NCBI GenBank assembly: GCA_025617745.1 | Contig: CM046873.1 | Coordinates: forward strand, 27,913,410-27,977,409 | From: Heliocidaris erythrogramma | Taxonomy: Eukaryota; Echinodermata; Echinoidea; Camarodonta; Echinometridae | Direction: 5' to 3' | DNA length: 64,000 nucleotides | In this document: positions 33,271 to 44,931 of the stretch, one piece after another | How the letters are laid out: each line of letters starts with the position of its first letter | Position numbering within the stretch: position 1 is the stretch's first letter | Notes under the pieces: model-generated | Seen by the model: only the letters and a program-made list of their open reading frames with translations | The model's database searches: none | What the model was told of the DNA's origin: nothing | Made by a program: the position numbers and the translations under genes

Positions 33271-34869
33271 GTTAGTCACCAACATAACATATTGTTTTAG
33301 TCTTACCATACGTCATGCAAGTATGTTAATCCTAAACAAACAGCAGATTTGCATATTATATGTTTTCATATGAGATGTGATAACTAAAAATATTCACACA
33401 CACTTAATCATTAACGTTTTTACTGTTTAAAATGGTAGGGCGAATAATCACCGGTGTAATATGAAATGGGTGAAGAAAGTGATATGAATTCTTGTGATAC
33501 TAATGATTATTTAAGTTACGACCTAAGCAGTATCATCAATGTCGTTATCTCCGTATGATTTAAACCACAAATAACTAGAATTCCTTTGATATTCATAAGA
33601 GGAAAATAATGATAGTGTAGTTTTCGTGATAAATGTATAAAAGAAGAAGAAGAAGAAGAAGAAGGAGGAGGAGGAGAAAAGTTGCTTTATCGAGTTAGTC
33701 AGTGTAGAATCCTTTGTGGACATAATATTACATATTAAATTATTGGAACACTAATGCCGGAAGACGAAATACAGCACTGGAACTTTTATTATCTATTAAT
33801 AATTCTTACACGCTGGTACACTTCAAGCAAGACGAGTTTCACTATAAAAATTTCTTCGTTTATAGTTTGTTCTTTTTCGTAATGTACACAACTGATGAAG
33901 AAAATAATCAGCATAGTAGTTTACATTGATTTAATCTAGATTACAGCTATGAGTAAGTAAACCCTCCTCTTCCTTTTCTATGACACACTCAGGGCGCTGT
34001 TTCACACAGTTCTATGCTGTACTTCAAAAATATTTACTTTAACATGTCTCAATATGATGTTTCATCATGACTGTAACCAGTGGCGTATCTAGGGATTATG
34101 GCGCCCAGAGCAAACTATAAAATTGCCCCCCCCCCCGAACTCAAACCGATCAGCTCAAGAAACAAGCAAGGGCCGGTTTCATAAAACTTTTCTTATCAAT
34201 AATATCTCCCCATTTCTATGCCAAATTCGCTCTCTGCCAATCAGATTCAATGATTTCAGTAGCTTACAATAATTATTGTAACTTGTTGATAACGGTTTTT
34301 TTTTTTAAACGGGGCCCCAGATGGAACTCATAGCACTTCAAGAAAAACATAGTTTGTAATTAACTACAGCTGAAGCATGAAAGCGAGTAAGCAAGTCCAT
34401 CGTGAGTGACCTTTAGATATCGACCCTAAAAAACACGATTTATAATGTATTTTACCTCTCATAAAAATCGACAAGTGAGCACAGCTAGCGAGTATTAGGG
34501 GATGTTGCAAGAAAGTTGCAATCAATTGCAAATCCCCCATATTAGTCGCAAATCTTGCAATTGATTGCAAGTTCCATTTAAAATACATGTATTTTTTTTT
34601 TTGAAGAATCTTTTATTACTTCCTTTTTCAAAATAACATTTTTCACAGTAATCAAGGTAAAATACACAAACAAATATATTCACATGCAGTATCATTGTGC
34701 CAAATTACATAATAATAACAATAAGTAACCATATGTATCATATTTGCAATCGATTGCAAATGTTGGATTTGCAATTGACTGCAACTTTCTTGCAACACCC
34801 CATTAGAGTTTCATTCAAACTTTGAACATTAAAAATTTTGTTTTTGAAAAAAAAAAATCTATTTTTCAG
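33271..34869 (+). other. T4 intron
   Basis: Donor GTTAGT, acceptor ATTTTTCAG. Contains a (GAA)n/(GGA)n tract at 33643-33676, the left part of the ancestral hAT-like element from 34078, the nested GGGCCC MITE (about 34172-34318), and a separate MITE at 34498-34801. The right end of the hAT-like element is deleted. Confidence 0.85.
34498..34801. mobile_element. Harbinger-like MITE in the T4 intron
   Basis: Ends GGGGATGTTGCAAGAAAG and inverted GGGGTGTTGCAAGAAAG bound 304 bp, flanked by ATTA on both sides (34494-34497, 34802-34805). The paralogous T1 and T2 introns have GTGTTAGAGTTTC without the insert. A short TTA-type duplication fits the PIF/Harbinger group. Internal TTGCAATCAATTGCAA motifs are repeated and partly palindromic. 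Confidence 0.75.
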
Positions 34870-36132
34870 GTAAATGATCTTGTCCAACGTTGTACAGCCA
34901 AGAAATCAGAACTGGAGAAAAACATACAGAATGTGGAGTCACAGCGTAGTGAAGTACACACTGCCATACAGAAACTACGCGAAGATGTCAGCCAAGCCTA
35001 TCGTACCAAGTCCAAGCAACTAGACGAAAATCAACGTATACTCGTTGAGCAAATGGATGCTCTAGAGCGTAGTTTCGATGACGATCTCAACGCTCTGAAA
35101 TCAAACGACCGCCAGAAGATCAAAAGCATTTGTAGTTCAATGGATTTGGTGGCCAATGACAGACTGGGTGGTCTTGAGACAGACAGCCTGTCTGCTCACA
35201 AGTTGCTCTGTGAGGAGCTGGAGGGCATGCTAAAGGAGGTTACCGATGGCACTTCTGCAGCAGCCATAGCAGAGAAAGCACAGAAGAAGAGATTCCAGCC
35301 TGCAGATGATACTTGTCTTGATCTCGGGAACATCATAGAACCAGATCCCGAGTTGAAAGTCATTCATTGTGTGGACCTACGTGGAGGAATGTGGGGGATG
35401 ACCAACTACTCTCATGATAGTGTGGCTATTGGATATAGCAATGCATATGGTATTGATATCATTGATTCAAATGGTAAACATCAGCAGTATGCAAACATAC
35501 CAAGCGGTGTCGAATATTATGGTCTTGTGTTTCAAAGAGATAAGACGCTATGTGTATCGACGGGTATAACTGGAGCACACATCTATTCTCCAAATGGATC
35601 CAGGAAATCAACCATCCATGTGAGCAGTGATGGATCTTTTATTCGATTAAGCAGAAGTCCATTAGATGAAATCCTCCTTACAAACTTTGCAAGCCACGTC
35701 TACATCTATGACCCGATGGGAAGCACACTCAAACACACAGTCCCAACAAAACACAACATCACAAGCCAGGCATATGCAACCAAGGCGGGTTTGATCGTCA
35801 CAAGTTCATGTCATAGCAGCAATCCAAGCATGGTGACGGTTTATGACAGGGATGGGAATGCTGGGAAGCCTCTTCAAGCTCCAAGCGATGTCTACCTGTA
35901 TGATACCGTGGACGAGCAGGACAGGGTGTATGTAGCTAGTGTTGATCAGAAGAAAAAGAATGTGGTGATCAGGCTCTATGACCTTGATGGTTTGAACCTG
36001 AAGGAGATAGTTCACTTCAATGCATTCAACCTGGAACTGAATAGTACTTGGTGTTACCTGGTTTCCCTCTCTCCAAAATTACTAGCTTTTGCTTGTGATA
36101 AGAAACTATATTTCATTAAAGTGGTGATTTAA
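34870..36132 (+). CDS. TRIM copy T4, exon 2: coiled coil and propeller-like domain
   Basis: 420 codons from AG 34868-34869 to TAA 36130-36132. The N-terminal part and linker are closest to T1 (VTDGTSAAAIAEKAQKK), while the last ~100 residues are closest to T2 and T5 (VDQKKKNVVIRLYDLDGLNLKEIVHFNAFNLELN), a mosaic that suggests exchange between copies. Candidate polyadenylation signal ATTAAA at 36296-36301. Predicted role as for the other copies. Confidence 0.88.
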   Translation, partial: VNDLVQRCTAKKSELEKNIQNVESQRSEVHTAIQKLREDVSQAYRTKSKQLDENQRILVEQMDALERSFDDDLNALKSNDRQKIKSICSSMDLVANDRLGGLETDSLSAHKLLCEELEGMLKEVTDGTSAAAIAEKAQKKRFQPADDTCLDLGNIIEPDPELKVIHCVDLRGGMWGMTNYSHDSVAIGYSNAYGIDIIDSNGKHQQYANIPSGVEYYGLVFQRDKTLCVSTGITGAHIYSPNGSRKSTIHVSSDGSFIRLSRSPLDEILLTNFASHVYIYDPMGSTLKHTVPTKHNITSQAYATKAGLIVTSSCHSSNPSMVTVYDRDGNAGKPLQAPSDVYLYDTVDEQDRVYVASVDQKKKNVVIRLYDLDGLNLKEIVHFNAFNLELNSTWCYLVSLSPKLLAFACDKKLYFIKVVI

Positions 36133-36807
36133 ATCCCGATATTTTGGAACTTTCTAGCATATATCTTTTACCTTTACGATTCATATTTTATATAGAAGTG
36201 CATTATGTTTGTAACTCTAAATATTTCTTGGGTAAAATTGAAGAATTCTAATCAAAATAACAGAACGAAAGATGAGCATGAATATCCGTATAGAAATTAA
36301 ACTTTACCTCGTCCTTTGATAAAATGTTGTATACCGTATATTGTATACCGTTTTACTGATTTAAACTATGAATGACACGTTGTCACTCAGTGTAAAAGCT
36401 TTGCAAATCGCTCTATTCATGAACAATTTTGTATGCATATTCGTTTTAATTTAAAATATTGATGCTAGATTTATTATGCGGCGAATGCTAACGTGATACG
36501 ATGGATTCCGATTTTCATTATTGTTGTCATTTTAATCCCACTGCTTTTGGTTAGTTTTACCATTGCTAAGCTTGGAGTAATTTGAAGAATAAGATGCCTT
36601 TAAAAATAGATTGACCTTTTTTAAAATTGACTTTAAAAAATGAAAATATGAAAAGAAAGAGAAGGAAAGAGAGGAGGGGCATAAAAAAGTGAGATAGAAA
36701 GAGGAGAGGGGGAAGAAGGAAAGAAATAGGGAGAAACGGGGTAAAGAAATAAAGAGGATATGAAAGCCTGGTGGGGTAAGAGAGAGATAGAAAGAGAGAG
36801 AGAGAGT

Positions 36808-36842
<35 letters not shown>

Positions 36843-37049
36843 CAAAGAAAAGTGTTTAGACTCCGTGGTGTACCGTAGAAAGAACATATTAACCCTGCAA
36901 GTATCAGGCAATGACACTCACTGATTTTGAATGACATTGGTAGTTTTACAAGAAATATATTATATAAAAAGAGAGATAATCATTTCTAAGACGGATTAGA
37001 AAAATACATGTCGCATTAATAATCTAAATTGATTTCTTTAAGAAATCTT
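36133..37049. other. T4 3' UTR and GA-rich flank
   Basis: No gene. Same order as after T2 and T5: ATTAAA, a GTATACCGTATA patch (36329-36350), GA-rich tract at 36640-36850, then the LINE insertion site. The 37040-37049 segment AAGAAATCTT is the left target duplication of that LINE. Confidence 0.7.
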
Positions 37050-37100
37050 AAAAGAGAGGTATTTTTAAAAAGAATTTATAAAAAGAATTTAAAAAGAGAG

Positions 37101-38034
37101 GTATTTTTCAAAGATGTTCATAATGCAGTAAAACAAAAGTTCTGTGCAAAAGATGTGCAATCACATTTGATTATGGGCGGAGACTTCAACTGCGTGTTAA
37201 ATTCAAGTGTTGATACATTTAATGTAAGAAGCAAATACGAAACCCCTCGTTCCTTAAAACAGCTTATCAAAAAACAACATATTGTTGATATTTGGAGAAA
37301 ATTTCATGTTGACAAAAGACAATTTACATGGCGTAATAAATATTTGCACATAGCATCAAGAATTGATATGGTATTAATCAGAAAAGAACTAAAAAATAAA
37401 ATTCTTAAAACTGATATAAGACCATCAGTTAATAGTGATCATAACGCTGTTACCATGACAATCAAGAGGGAAGGGACTAAAAGAGGTCCTGGCGTTTGGA
37501 AATTGAATTCAGATTTACTGACAAATGATGATTATTGTGAAGAGATAAGAAAGATTATAGCTGATAAAGTTCAAGAAAAGAAAAAAATTTTCATGTCCTG
37601 GCGGGAAACGTGGGAATTATGCAAAATTAGAATACGAGAATACTCAATTAGATATGCTCAAAATAAGAAAAAGAGTATGAAGGATACCAGTGTTTTAGAA
37701 GAAATACTATTCAAGATAAACGAAAGAATGTGGAACACAAAAGATAAGATTATGGAAGAAATTGTAAATGATTATGAAAAAACCATTGAACAATTAGAAC
37801 AAATATATAAACAAAAATGTATGGGTTCAATTATTAGGTCTAGAGTGAATTGGTTTGAGGAAGGTGAAAGAAACTCAATATATTTTATGTCATTAGAAAA
37901 GAGAAATATTGATAATAATTCTATTTTGTTATTACGTAATGATAAGAGTAGAAATATAACAAATCAGCAACACATACGAAAATATGTGCATAGTTATTAT
38001 TCAGGGCTATACAGCTCCGAAATCTGTAAGCAAG
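37101..38034 (+). pseudogene. LINE endonuclease and linker region (ORF2 fragment 1)
   Basis: Reads the last part of an apurinic-like endonuclease: GGDFNCVLN, then FTWRN, IDMVLI and SDHNAV, in the order and spacing of L1/Tx1 ORF2. A charged ~200-residue linker with GERNSIYFMSLEKRN follows. The frame is open to the insertion at 38044, and frame continuity resumes after it at 39631. The N-terminal half of the endonuclease is missing, so the copy is inactive. Confidence 0.85.
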
Positions 38035-38348
38035 ACTTAGCAGGGCTTGTCTCGAATGGGTGGGGTGCGGGAGCGGGATGGGAGCGGGATGGGAGCGGGA
38101 TGGGAGCGGGAACGGGCACACCCTTTCGAGACAAGCCCCCCCCCCCCCCCCCGGTTATCTCGAATGGACGCGTTCCCAGCGAGAAGTTCAATGAACGCGC
38201 CACTTCGAGACAACCGGGGGGGGGGCTTTCCTCGAATGAGTGTGTTGAGTAGACCTTTGTAATAGACGTTTTAGAATTTTTTTTGAAAAGTGTACTCTTG
38301 CTGGTTTTTTCGTTTTTCTTTTGTCTAAGATGTAGAAAATATAACCGG

Positions 38349-38556
38349 CAGTGGCGGCACCAAGATTTTTAAAGTGGGGTGGGGGGGGGGGGGGCAAATG
38401 GGGGGGCAAAAGAAATTGTTGGGGGCAAGGGCGGACAAACAAAATTTTCCACCCTTTTATTTTTTTCACTCCGAAAATTATTGGGGGCAACTGGGGGGCA
38501 AAGCTTCTGACTGGGGGGCAAATGCCCCCCCCCCATGCCCCCCGGTGCCGTCACTG
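38349..38556. mobile_element. hAT-like MITE nested in the long-TIR element
   Basis: Begins CAGTGGCGGCACCAAG and ends GGTGCCGTCACTG, flanked by a perfect 8-bp duplication ATAACCGG (38341-38348, 38557-38564). 208 bp, mostly G-rich. It is the third level of nesting at this locus. Its sister copy lies inverted at 40505-40686. Confidence 0.88.
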
Positions 38557-38564
38557 ATAACCGG

Positions 38565-39340
38565 GGGTTGTCAAATGAATGTATGAGGTTGCATGAATTC
38601 ATAATGGAATGTTCATTTAAAATTCAAAGGTCTGGTCGGGCAGACAGTCCAGAATAGAATGTTAATTCACTGCGGCGTATTTTTTTACGGGGGGGGGGGG
38701 GGGGGGGGAGGCACAAGATGGCCATGCCCCACCCCTTATTGGTGGGTGAGTAAGAAAATAAGAAGATGAATGAGGAAGATGAAAAAATATTCCCGGGAAA
38801 ATGTAAATAGGGGTCAATTTTCGCAGACTCTGGTGGTTTCCTCCCCGGGGATAGGTGGGGGGGGGGGGGGGTTAATTTCCTAAATTGCCTGGATAGGGGG
38901 TCCAATATCTCAGAAAATTTCCCGGGATAGGGGGTAAAACAAATTCCAACTTCTCCGGAATAGGGGGTCACTTTTGAAAAGGAGTTACGAGCATAGGCCT
39001 ACCCCTGGTATGGGGAGTTGGGGGCCGGGTACAAACGACCTTTTGATATGAGTTTTGACTTTTGATAGTGGGTATTGATAGAATGATAGTGGCATTAAAG
39101 GTGTTTCTAACTTTGGAAAGATGATAAACACACCTTGGCTTATGTCAGCACATGTCTGTAACACAATTTCACAATATTTAACAGGTCACGCCAAAAAACT
39201 AAAAATAAATTAACAATCCTAGCTACGCCACTTGCCCTTTCTTCCCCGTGTGTTTTAATGCATAATTATTCAATTCTCCGATTTATTTTGCACAAATAAT
39301 GATTTCCTTGTCAAAAGCATTTTTAGATACCGTTTTTTTA
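38565..39340. other. Interior of the long-TIR element
   Basis: No gene. G-rich runs at 38690-38710 and 38859-38871 and repeated CCCGGGATAGGGGGT-like motifs (38883-38968). It has no transposase-like frame; the best minus-strand frame is proline-rich because of the G runs. Confidence 0.6.
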
Positions 39341-39630
39341 TATTTTCTACATCTTAGACAAAAGAAAAACGAAAAAACCAGCAAGAGTACATTTTTCAAA
39401 AAACATTCTAAAACGTCTGTTACAAAAGTCTACTCAACACACTCATTCGAGGAAAGCCCCCCCCGGTTGTCTCGAAGTGGCGCGTTCATTGAACTTCTCG
39501 CTGGGAACGCGTCCATTCGAGATAACCGGGGGGGGGGGGGCTTGTCTCGAAAGGGTGTGCCCGTTCCCGCTCCCATCCCGCTCCCATCCCGCTCCCGCAC
39601 CCCACCCATTCGATACAAGCCACTTAGCAG

Positions 39631-40504
39631 GATATTTTTCTGACTTACAACTTCCACAATTATCTGACGATCAAGCAGATTTGTGTGAGGGACCATTAAC
39701 TGAACCAGAGTGTAAAAAAGTTATTTTTGATTTCAATAAAAATAAATCACCGGGAAGCGATGGCTTGAGTATAGAATTTTATCAAACATTTTGGCCAGAA
39801 ATTAAGGTTATACTTGTATCTGCATTAAATGAGGGTTTTGACTGTAATCAATTAGCAAACTCTCAAAGACAAGCCATAATAAAATTGTTGCATAAAAAAG
39901 GTGACAAGTCCAGAATGGATAACTTGAGAGCAATATCTCTCCTAAACTATGATTATAAAATCCCTGCTTCAGTTATAGCTCAAAGATTACAAAAAGTAAT
40001 ACTTACATTAATCTCTGATGACCAAGTAGGATATGTAAAATGGAGAAGTATAGCTGAAAATGTAAGACTGATTGAAGATATATTTTATTACGTTAAAAAT
40101 CACTCTAAAAGAGGGATCGCACTGTTGACTGATTTTAGAAAAGCCTTTGATTGTCTTAGATGGGATTTTTTTATTTCAGTGTCTACAAAGATATGGATTT
40201 AAAGATGATTTTTGCAGATGGGTCACAACTCTTTATAATGATGCTAAAAGTTGTGTCAATATAAACGGATGGCTAACAGAAGAAATTAGGATTTTAAGAG
40301 GTGTGCGCCAAGGGTGCCCACTCTCGGCATTGTTATTTATCCTTGCTGCAGAGGTATTTAGAAGGTGGTTTGATGCAGGAATTTTGAATATAAAAGATAT
40401 ATGTTTTGATTTGAAAGTTAAATCTCTTAGAGAAATATATCATTCATTTGACAAGAAACATACAACTCTATTTCAGGAGTACAGCATTTTGATGAATGCT
40501 ATAC
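39631..40504 (+). pseudogene. LINE reverse transcriptase (ORF2 fragment 2), frameshifted
   Basis: Contains NKSPGSDGLSIEFYQTFW, then a KKGDKSRMDNLRAISLLNYDYKI block, TDFRKAFDCLRWD and RGVRQGCPLSALLF, in the order of L1/Tx1 reverse transcriptase. A 1-nt shift in a T run near 40162-40171 moves the frame after RWD. The catalytic (F/Y)ADD motif and the region after it are missing: the sequence breaks off after LFILAAEVF. The copy cannot be active. Confidence 0.85.
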
Positions 40505-40686
40505 AATGGCGGCACCAAGGGGGGGGGGGGGGGCATGGGGGGCATTTGCCCCCCCCCCCAGTCAGAATAAAAGGGTGGAAATTTTTTTTGTCCGCCCTTG
40601 CCCCCCCAACATTTTCTTTTGCCCCCCATTTGGCCCCCCCCCCCCCCCCCCCCCCCCCACTTTAAAAAATCCTGGTGCCGCCACTG
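40505..40686. mobile_element. Second copy of the GGCGGCACCA hAT-like MITE, in the LINE
   Basis: Left end CAATGGCGGCACCAAG, right end TGGTGCCGCCACTG. Internal sequence (CTTGCCCCCCCAACA) is the reverse complement of the copy at 38349-38556. Flanks ATGCTATA and ATCTATAC are similar but not identical, so the duplication is diverged. Carries long G and C runs. Confidence 0.75.
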
Positions 40687-41190
40687 ATCTATACCGAACG
40701 TTTGGCAAAAGAGCAAATCCGAATTTAAAGGTGAAATCCTTCAACCAAAATAAGAAGATTTTTCAACGTTTATTTCAACAAGTTATTACATAATTTAATA
40801 CCTCACCGGTATAACTTATACAAATGGAAGTTGGGCAATAGTCCTCTATTTTTAATTGACGGTGAAATACATGACACTGTTCACCTATTTGTAACGTGTG
40901 AGAAAACACAATTGTTTTGGGAAAAATTTAAATATATTGTTTATCAACTTTTCAATATTGAGATTAACTGCAACGTTTCAACTTTGATAAAAGGATATGA
41001 GTTGAAAAACAAAAAGTACGAAATTCTCAATCTTTTGATAATCTATGCAAGATATGAACTTTATTCAATTTTTATTCGAACAGAAAACCGAAATGGCATA
41101 TTTCATGAGTTAGGTATACTCAGTTTATTTAAAAGATTGATTCGTAATCGTTTGGAACTGGAGAAACATTGCAAAAATAAGAATTTTTGA
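40687..41190 (+). pseudogene. LINE C-terminal region (ORF2 fragment 3)
   Basis: Frame 40831-41190 contains HDTVHLFVTCEKTQLFWEKF, the usual histidine/cysteine motif near the C-terminus of L1/Tx1 ORF2, and ends at TGA 41188-41190. It is out of continuity with the reverse transcriptase part because of deletion and the inserted MITE. Confidence 0.75.
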
Positions 41191-41321
41191 AAACAGCATT
41201 GTTGAAGACAACATCTCATGTTTTGTATGACATTGTTTTGTACCATCTGTTATGACATTGACATGTGATTATTTATTAATAAATGTTTTTAAAAAAGAAG
41301 GAGAAAAAAAAAAGAAATCTT

Positions 41322-43300
41322 CATCATTTCTTTGTGAGATGATGATGATGTCATGTATGTAAATCACAAACTTTTATCAATTTTTTTTAATTCCTCTATA
41401 ACTATGATGTTTATGAATGAAACAAATGAATACGAAATATGTGTTATAAACATATTTGATGATAGTGGTTTTTATTTTCAACATTGTTTACCGCCATTAT
41501 AAAGGGCATCCTGCATGGATAAATAGAACGAATAAATAAATGAATAAAGAGGATTTTCAGGCTGAAGTTCATTGATCATGCAACAAAAAGGCGTTCTATA
41601 AAAAAAAAGTTATTCGTATATTAAATCATTATTATCATGATTACAGTGTACGGTTACATTATACATGTTTCATACATAATATTTCGAATAAAACATGACG
41701 AAAAGAAAGAGGGAGAGAAGAAGTCAGAGGAGAGAGAGAGAGAGAGATGAGATGATAAAAGTGTGAACGTGATATTCTGTAAATGGAAATAATTATTATA
41801 CATTACAAGGAACCCCACTTAATTTTACAAATTAGAAAAACTATGGTATTGAATGACTTGGGCAGTCTCACGAGAAATGCCCTTTTTACTTAAATGAAAA
41901 TAAAAATGGTCATTTACATGGCGAATAAGGAAAATTTGCATAATCGCGATAAATAACAATCGTTATCATTTATTTTTGAGATGCTAATGTGATGCTAATG
42001 ACCATTATTTATGTAAACAATATGATCTTAAATTTTATCCACGAATATTAATCTATGCGGATTAACACGTTAGTGAATAAAACACACATCAAATATTTTG
42101 TTTGAAAAAAGAGAGATATAATGGAGAAAGATAGCTATGATAATGGCTCTCATGTTCAACCTTGTTTTATCAATTAAAGGGCGTCCCTGGATGAAGAAAA
42201 AGATAAATAGATGAATAAAGAATATAACTTTGAGGCCAAAGGGCTTTGATTAGTACATGTAACAAGAAAGGCACTATGTAAAACAGTTATACTAATATCA
42301 TTACTATCATGATTGCAGTTTAGATTTGTCATCATGATACATAATGTTTTATATTGTGTTGATGGAAGTACGAAATATTTAATTACTTCTCTGTGATATT
42401 TAGAACCGCCGTGGAAATTCATAAGAATGGCATGCGTGTTGTTTTCCGCAATAGAATGTAGTATAGAAGCAAATTCTGATCCAGATAATGTTTACTGGTA
42501 CAGTTCATTTCCTAAAATATAAATTCATATACTGAGCCGTATCATATGTAATATAAAATGCATCTAAGCATGTAATGCATTAATGATTTAGCTGATTATC
42601 TAGCCACAATAAAGCTCTGTGGTCATGGTTTTGTTTTTAATAATAAAATCTACTGCAGCTATACTGCTACTGCTACTACTACTAACGCTACTAAATACTA
42701 CTACAATATTTCATTACTATGTACACATCTACATGGTCTAAATCATGTTTGTCAATAATAATTTATGATGTTATAGAGCAATGTCATATACACTTATTTC
42801 AGAGATGATTATTTTTCTCTTTTTTTTCCCCTTTTTTTAGAAGGTTGTTCGAAACGCAAGCACAGTATGTTACGTTATGCTATACTATGCTGTCATTTCA
42901 AATCTAATATCCATCTGTTTTATGATGGTTACTGACATTGATAATGTTAAGATTAAGAATGATGACAATGGAGATGATACTGAGCAGAAGGAGGAGGAGG
43001 AGGAGGAGGAGGAAGAAGAAGAATGAATATAGATGGTAATTGGTAATGATGATGATATTATCCATATCAAAATCTGCTGATAATGATATTATTATTATTT
43101 TTTGTTAATATTATTCATCTTGCAAATGATGATATGGGCATAATCGGACACTTTTATAATACTTAACGACATGGCACGCTATTAAATCTAAGCGGTGTAT
43201 TCTCATAAATGTGTCTTCAGTCTTATCCTTTGAAAAGATATTGAATTGATGCATATTGATAATGATGACGTGGATGATAAGAATGATGAGGACGATGAGA
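41322..43300. repeat. Continuation of the T4 3' flank
   Basis: No gene. Matches 17500-19020 and 56630-58880: the AT-rich block, a GA patch at 41700-41750, a short CTA patch at 42655-42705, a GGAGGAGGAGGAGGAGG tract at 42988-43020, and GAT-rich DNA. Confidence 0.6.
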
Positions 43301-43303
43301 ATG

Positions 43304-43571
43304 GTGCCCCCCCCCCTTCGAAGAAAAATATGCATTTTGACCTAGACGATCCGCCATTTTCTCGATTGTGCCCCCCCCCCTTTTAGATTGAAGACCTTTT
43401 TTTTTTCCTATCAGGGAATTATGGAGGGAAACTGAACCCCCATAACCCCCTCACTCAGCGACATTTCGAGAAGCTGGCGAGACAAAAAATATATGGGTCT
43501 ACCTTTTCCAAAAGTTGACAAACCTTCATTTGCGTGCCCCTTATTTTACTCAATCCTGGATCCGCCCCTGC
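43304..43571. mobile_element. Truncated hAT-like MITE (family of 5386-5728)
   Basis: Ends TCCTGGATCCGCCCCTG like the T1 intron MITE and shares GATCCGCCATTTTCTCGATTG, but its left terminus is missing; it begins in the C-rich interior. No target duplication. Confidence 0.75.
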
Positions 43572-44370
43572 TTCAGGGCACGTATCGAAAGTTGCCTCTC
43601 TTGACCCAGGTGCAGTGTTTGAGTACCTGATGATGAGCATTATTTCTTAAAATGTGCTGTGTGTTGGTCATGACTGCATGAGCTACAGCCATGATTACCA
43701 TGTAGAGTGCATTTTTGTTTTAAATGAGATAGTTTGTGGGTACCTGATGAGAATTACTTTTCAAGTATACCGGTTGTTGGTGACGGCTGTAGAAGCTAAA
43801 GCCTAGGTTTGGGATGGTAATTGTGTAAAATCGGGGTCGTCTCATAGAAGCATTGCAATTGATCTGAATAAGCAACAACTTCATTTGATTACAAATTTGA
43901 TTACAATGGCAAGCATGTGCATAGGGGGTATTCAAATGATCATAACTATACTATCGATCGAATTGTTTGCGATCGATTTAGATTAATGGCAACTCTTTTT
44001 AAGTTCCTTATCCGATTTCATCTCCTGACTAATGATACATTATGAGCTGTGCATTCATGACAAATATGAGTAAGAGTTCGGACGAATAGTGTGCCATACC
44101 GAGCCTAGTGCAGAGCCAGTCTGCTATGACCCTTTGCCGCCCCAGAAAAAAGCAATAAAGCTAACCAATCAATCTAGTACTAACGGTTCTTCTGCTTGCA
44201 TGAAAATGGAAGTTCTAAAATTTCACTTTTCTTTCATATATTATCAGTTATTAAATTAATTATCCATTTATTATAGGGGAACGGGGGTAATCGTTCTCCC
44301 GCAGTTCAGCTTACCGTAGTGTTGGCTTTCTTGGGGGCATGTGGGGGCCTCATTGCATTTAATTTTGCTC
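43572..44370. other. Intergenic repeat block, non-coding
   Basis: No gene. The common block (GTTGCCTCTCTTGACCCAGG, GAGTACCTGATGATGAGC and onward), close to 12150-12700 and 59110-59890. Confidence 0.6.
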
Positions 44371-44931
44371 ACTGCTGTTTAAATTTGGATACACCACTTT
44401 TGGAATGCTACACATAATAGCGCCAACTCACTGAAAATATCCACATTGAGAACGAGGTCAAATGTACATCAGGCGTGCTGATTTGGGGAAACCCACTTCT
44501 ATTCAAGGCGCATAATTATTTCATGTACAATGCAGAAAATAGCACGCAGCTTTGCATAACGCGGCTGGTACTGTAGTCACCATTATTGCATCATATACAT
44601 GATGCAGAGATGCCAACCGTTCCGGAATATGCATGAGGTCAAAATTAAAATGTGAATTACGCAACGGTTGAATGCTTGTGAGAGAAAACATGACAACAAT
44701 AACCATGCTCTCCGCTATTCACTTGTCATGAAAGCCTTGAAATCCACCTCATACATATTCCGGAACAGTTGGCAACTCTGCATGATGTATTGAGTAAACA
44801 TTTGCGTAAAGAACTCGTTATGGCGTATTCAATGATCAATATCAACGTGGACTTGGGTAAACAGAATCAGACACCACAAGTTTAATCTCGCTAAATACGG
44901 AGACTAGGAATATATATTTGTGGTAGGATAA
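44371..44931 (+). pseudogene. Remnant TRIM unit: type B upstream region only
   Basis: From TTTAAATTTGGATACACCAC to GGAGACTAGGAATAT this is the T2/T4-type upstream region, interrupted by a MITE at 44604-44781. It then runs directly into 3'-flank sequence (AACAGTGACGACCACAGTAATGA, also at 60812), so both exons have been deleted. The spacing of the array would put a gene here. Confidence 0.7.
44604..44781. mobile_element. 178-bp MITE in the type B remnant
   Basis: Ends GCAGAGATGCCAACCGTTCC and inverted GCAGAGTTGCCAACTGTTCC. Flanked by ATGAT (44599-44603, 44782-44786). The empty site ACATGATGTATTGAG is at about 60113-60127. Superfamily unassigned. Confidence 0.8.

Larger units (their letters stand above)
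38044..39621. mobile_element. 1.58-kb long-TIR element with 9-bp target duplication
   Basis: Terminal inverted repeats of roughly 300 bp start GGCTTGTCTCGAATGGG and end CCCATTCGATACAAGCC. A 9-bp direct repeat ACTTAGCAG flanks it (38035-38043, 39622-39630), and the LINE frame resumes on the other side. Long TIRs with 9-bp duplications are characteristic of Mutator-like elements; this assignment is inference because no transposase is present. The TIRs contain three GGATGGGAGC-type repeats at 38076-38109. A hAT-like MITE sits inside at 38349-38556. Confidence 0.82.
37050..41311 (+). mobile_element. 5'-truncated L1/Tx1-like LINE carrying nested insertions
   Basis: Flanked by a 10-bp direct repeat AAGAAATCTT (37040-37049, 41312-41321) and ending in an A-rich tail (41294-41312). 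The unoccupied site is seen after T5 near 56628-56640. The coding parts are described separately. Two DNA elements have inserted into it: 38044-39621 and about 40505-40686. The 5' end starts within the endonuclease domain and has a local duplication of AAAGAGAGGTATTTTT. Confidence 0.88.

Noticed and set aside
36566-36937. Ser/Leu/Phe-rich minus-strand frames downstream of T4 (and equivalents near 8307, 16996, 56267)
   Set aside because: They are the reverse translation of GA-rich microsatellites at the same place in each unit.
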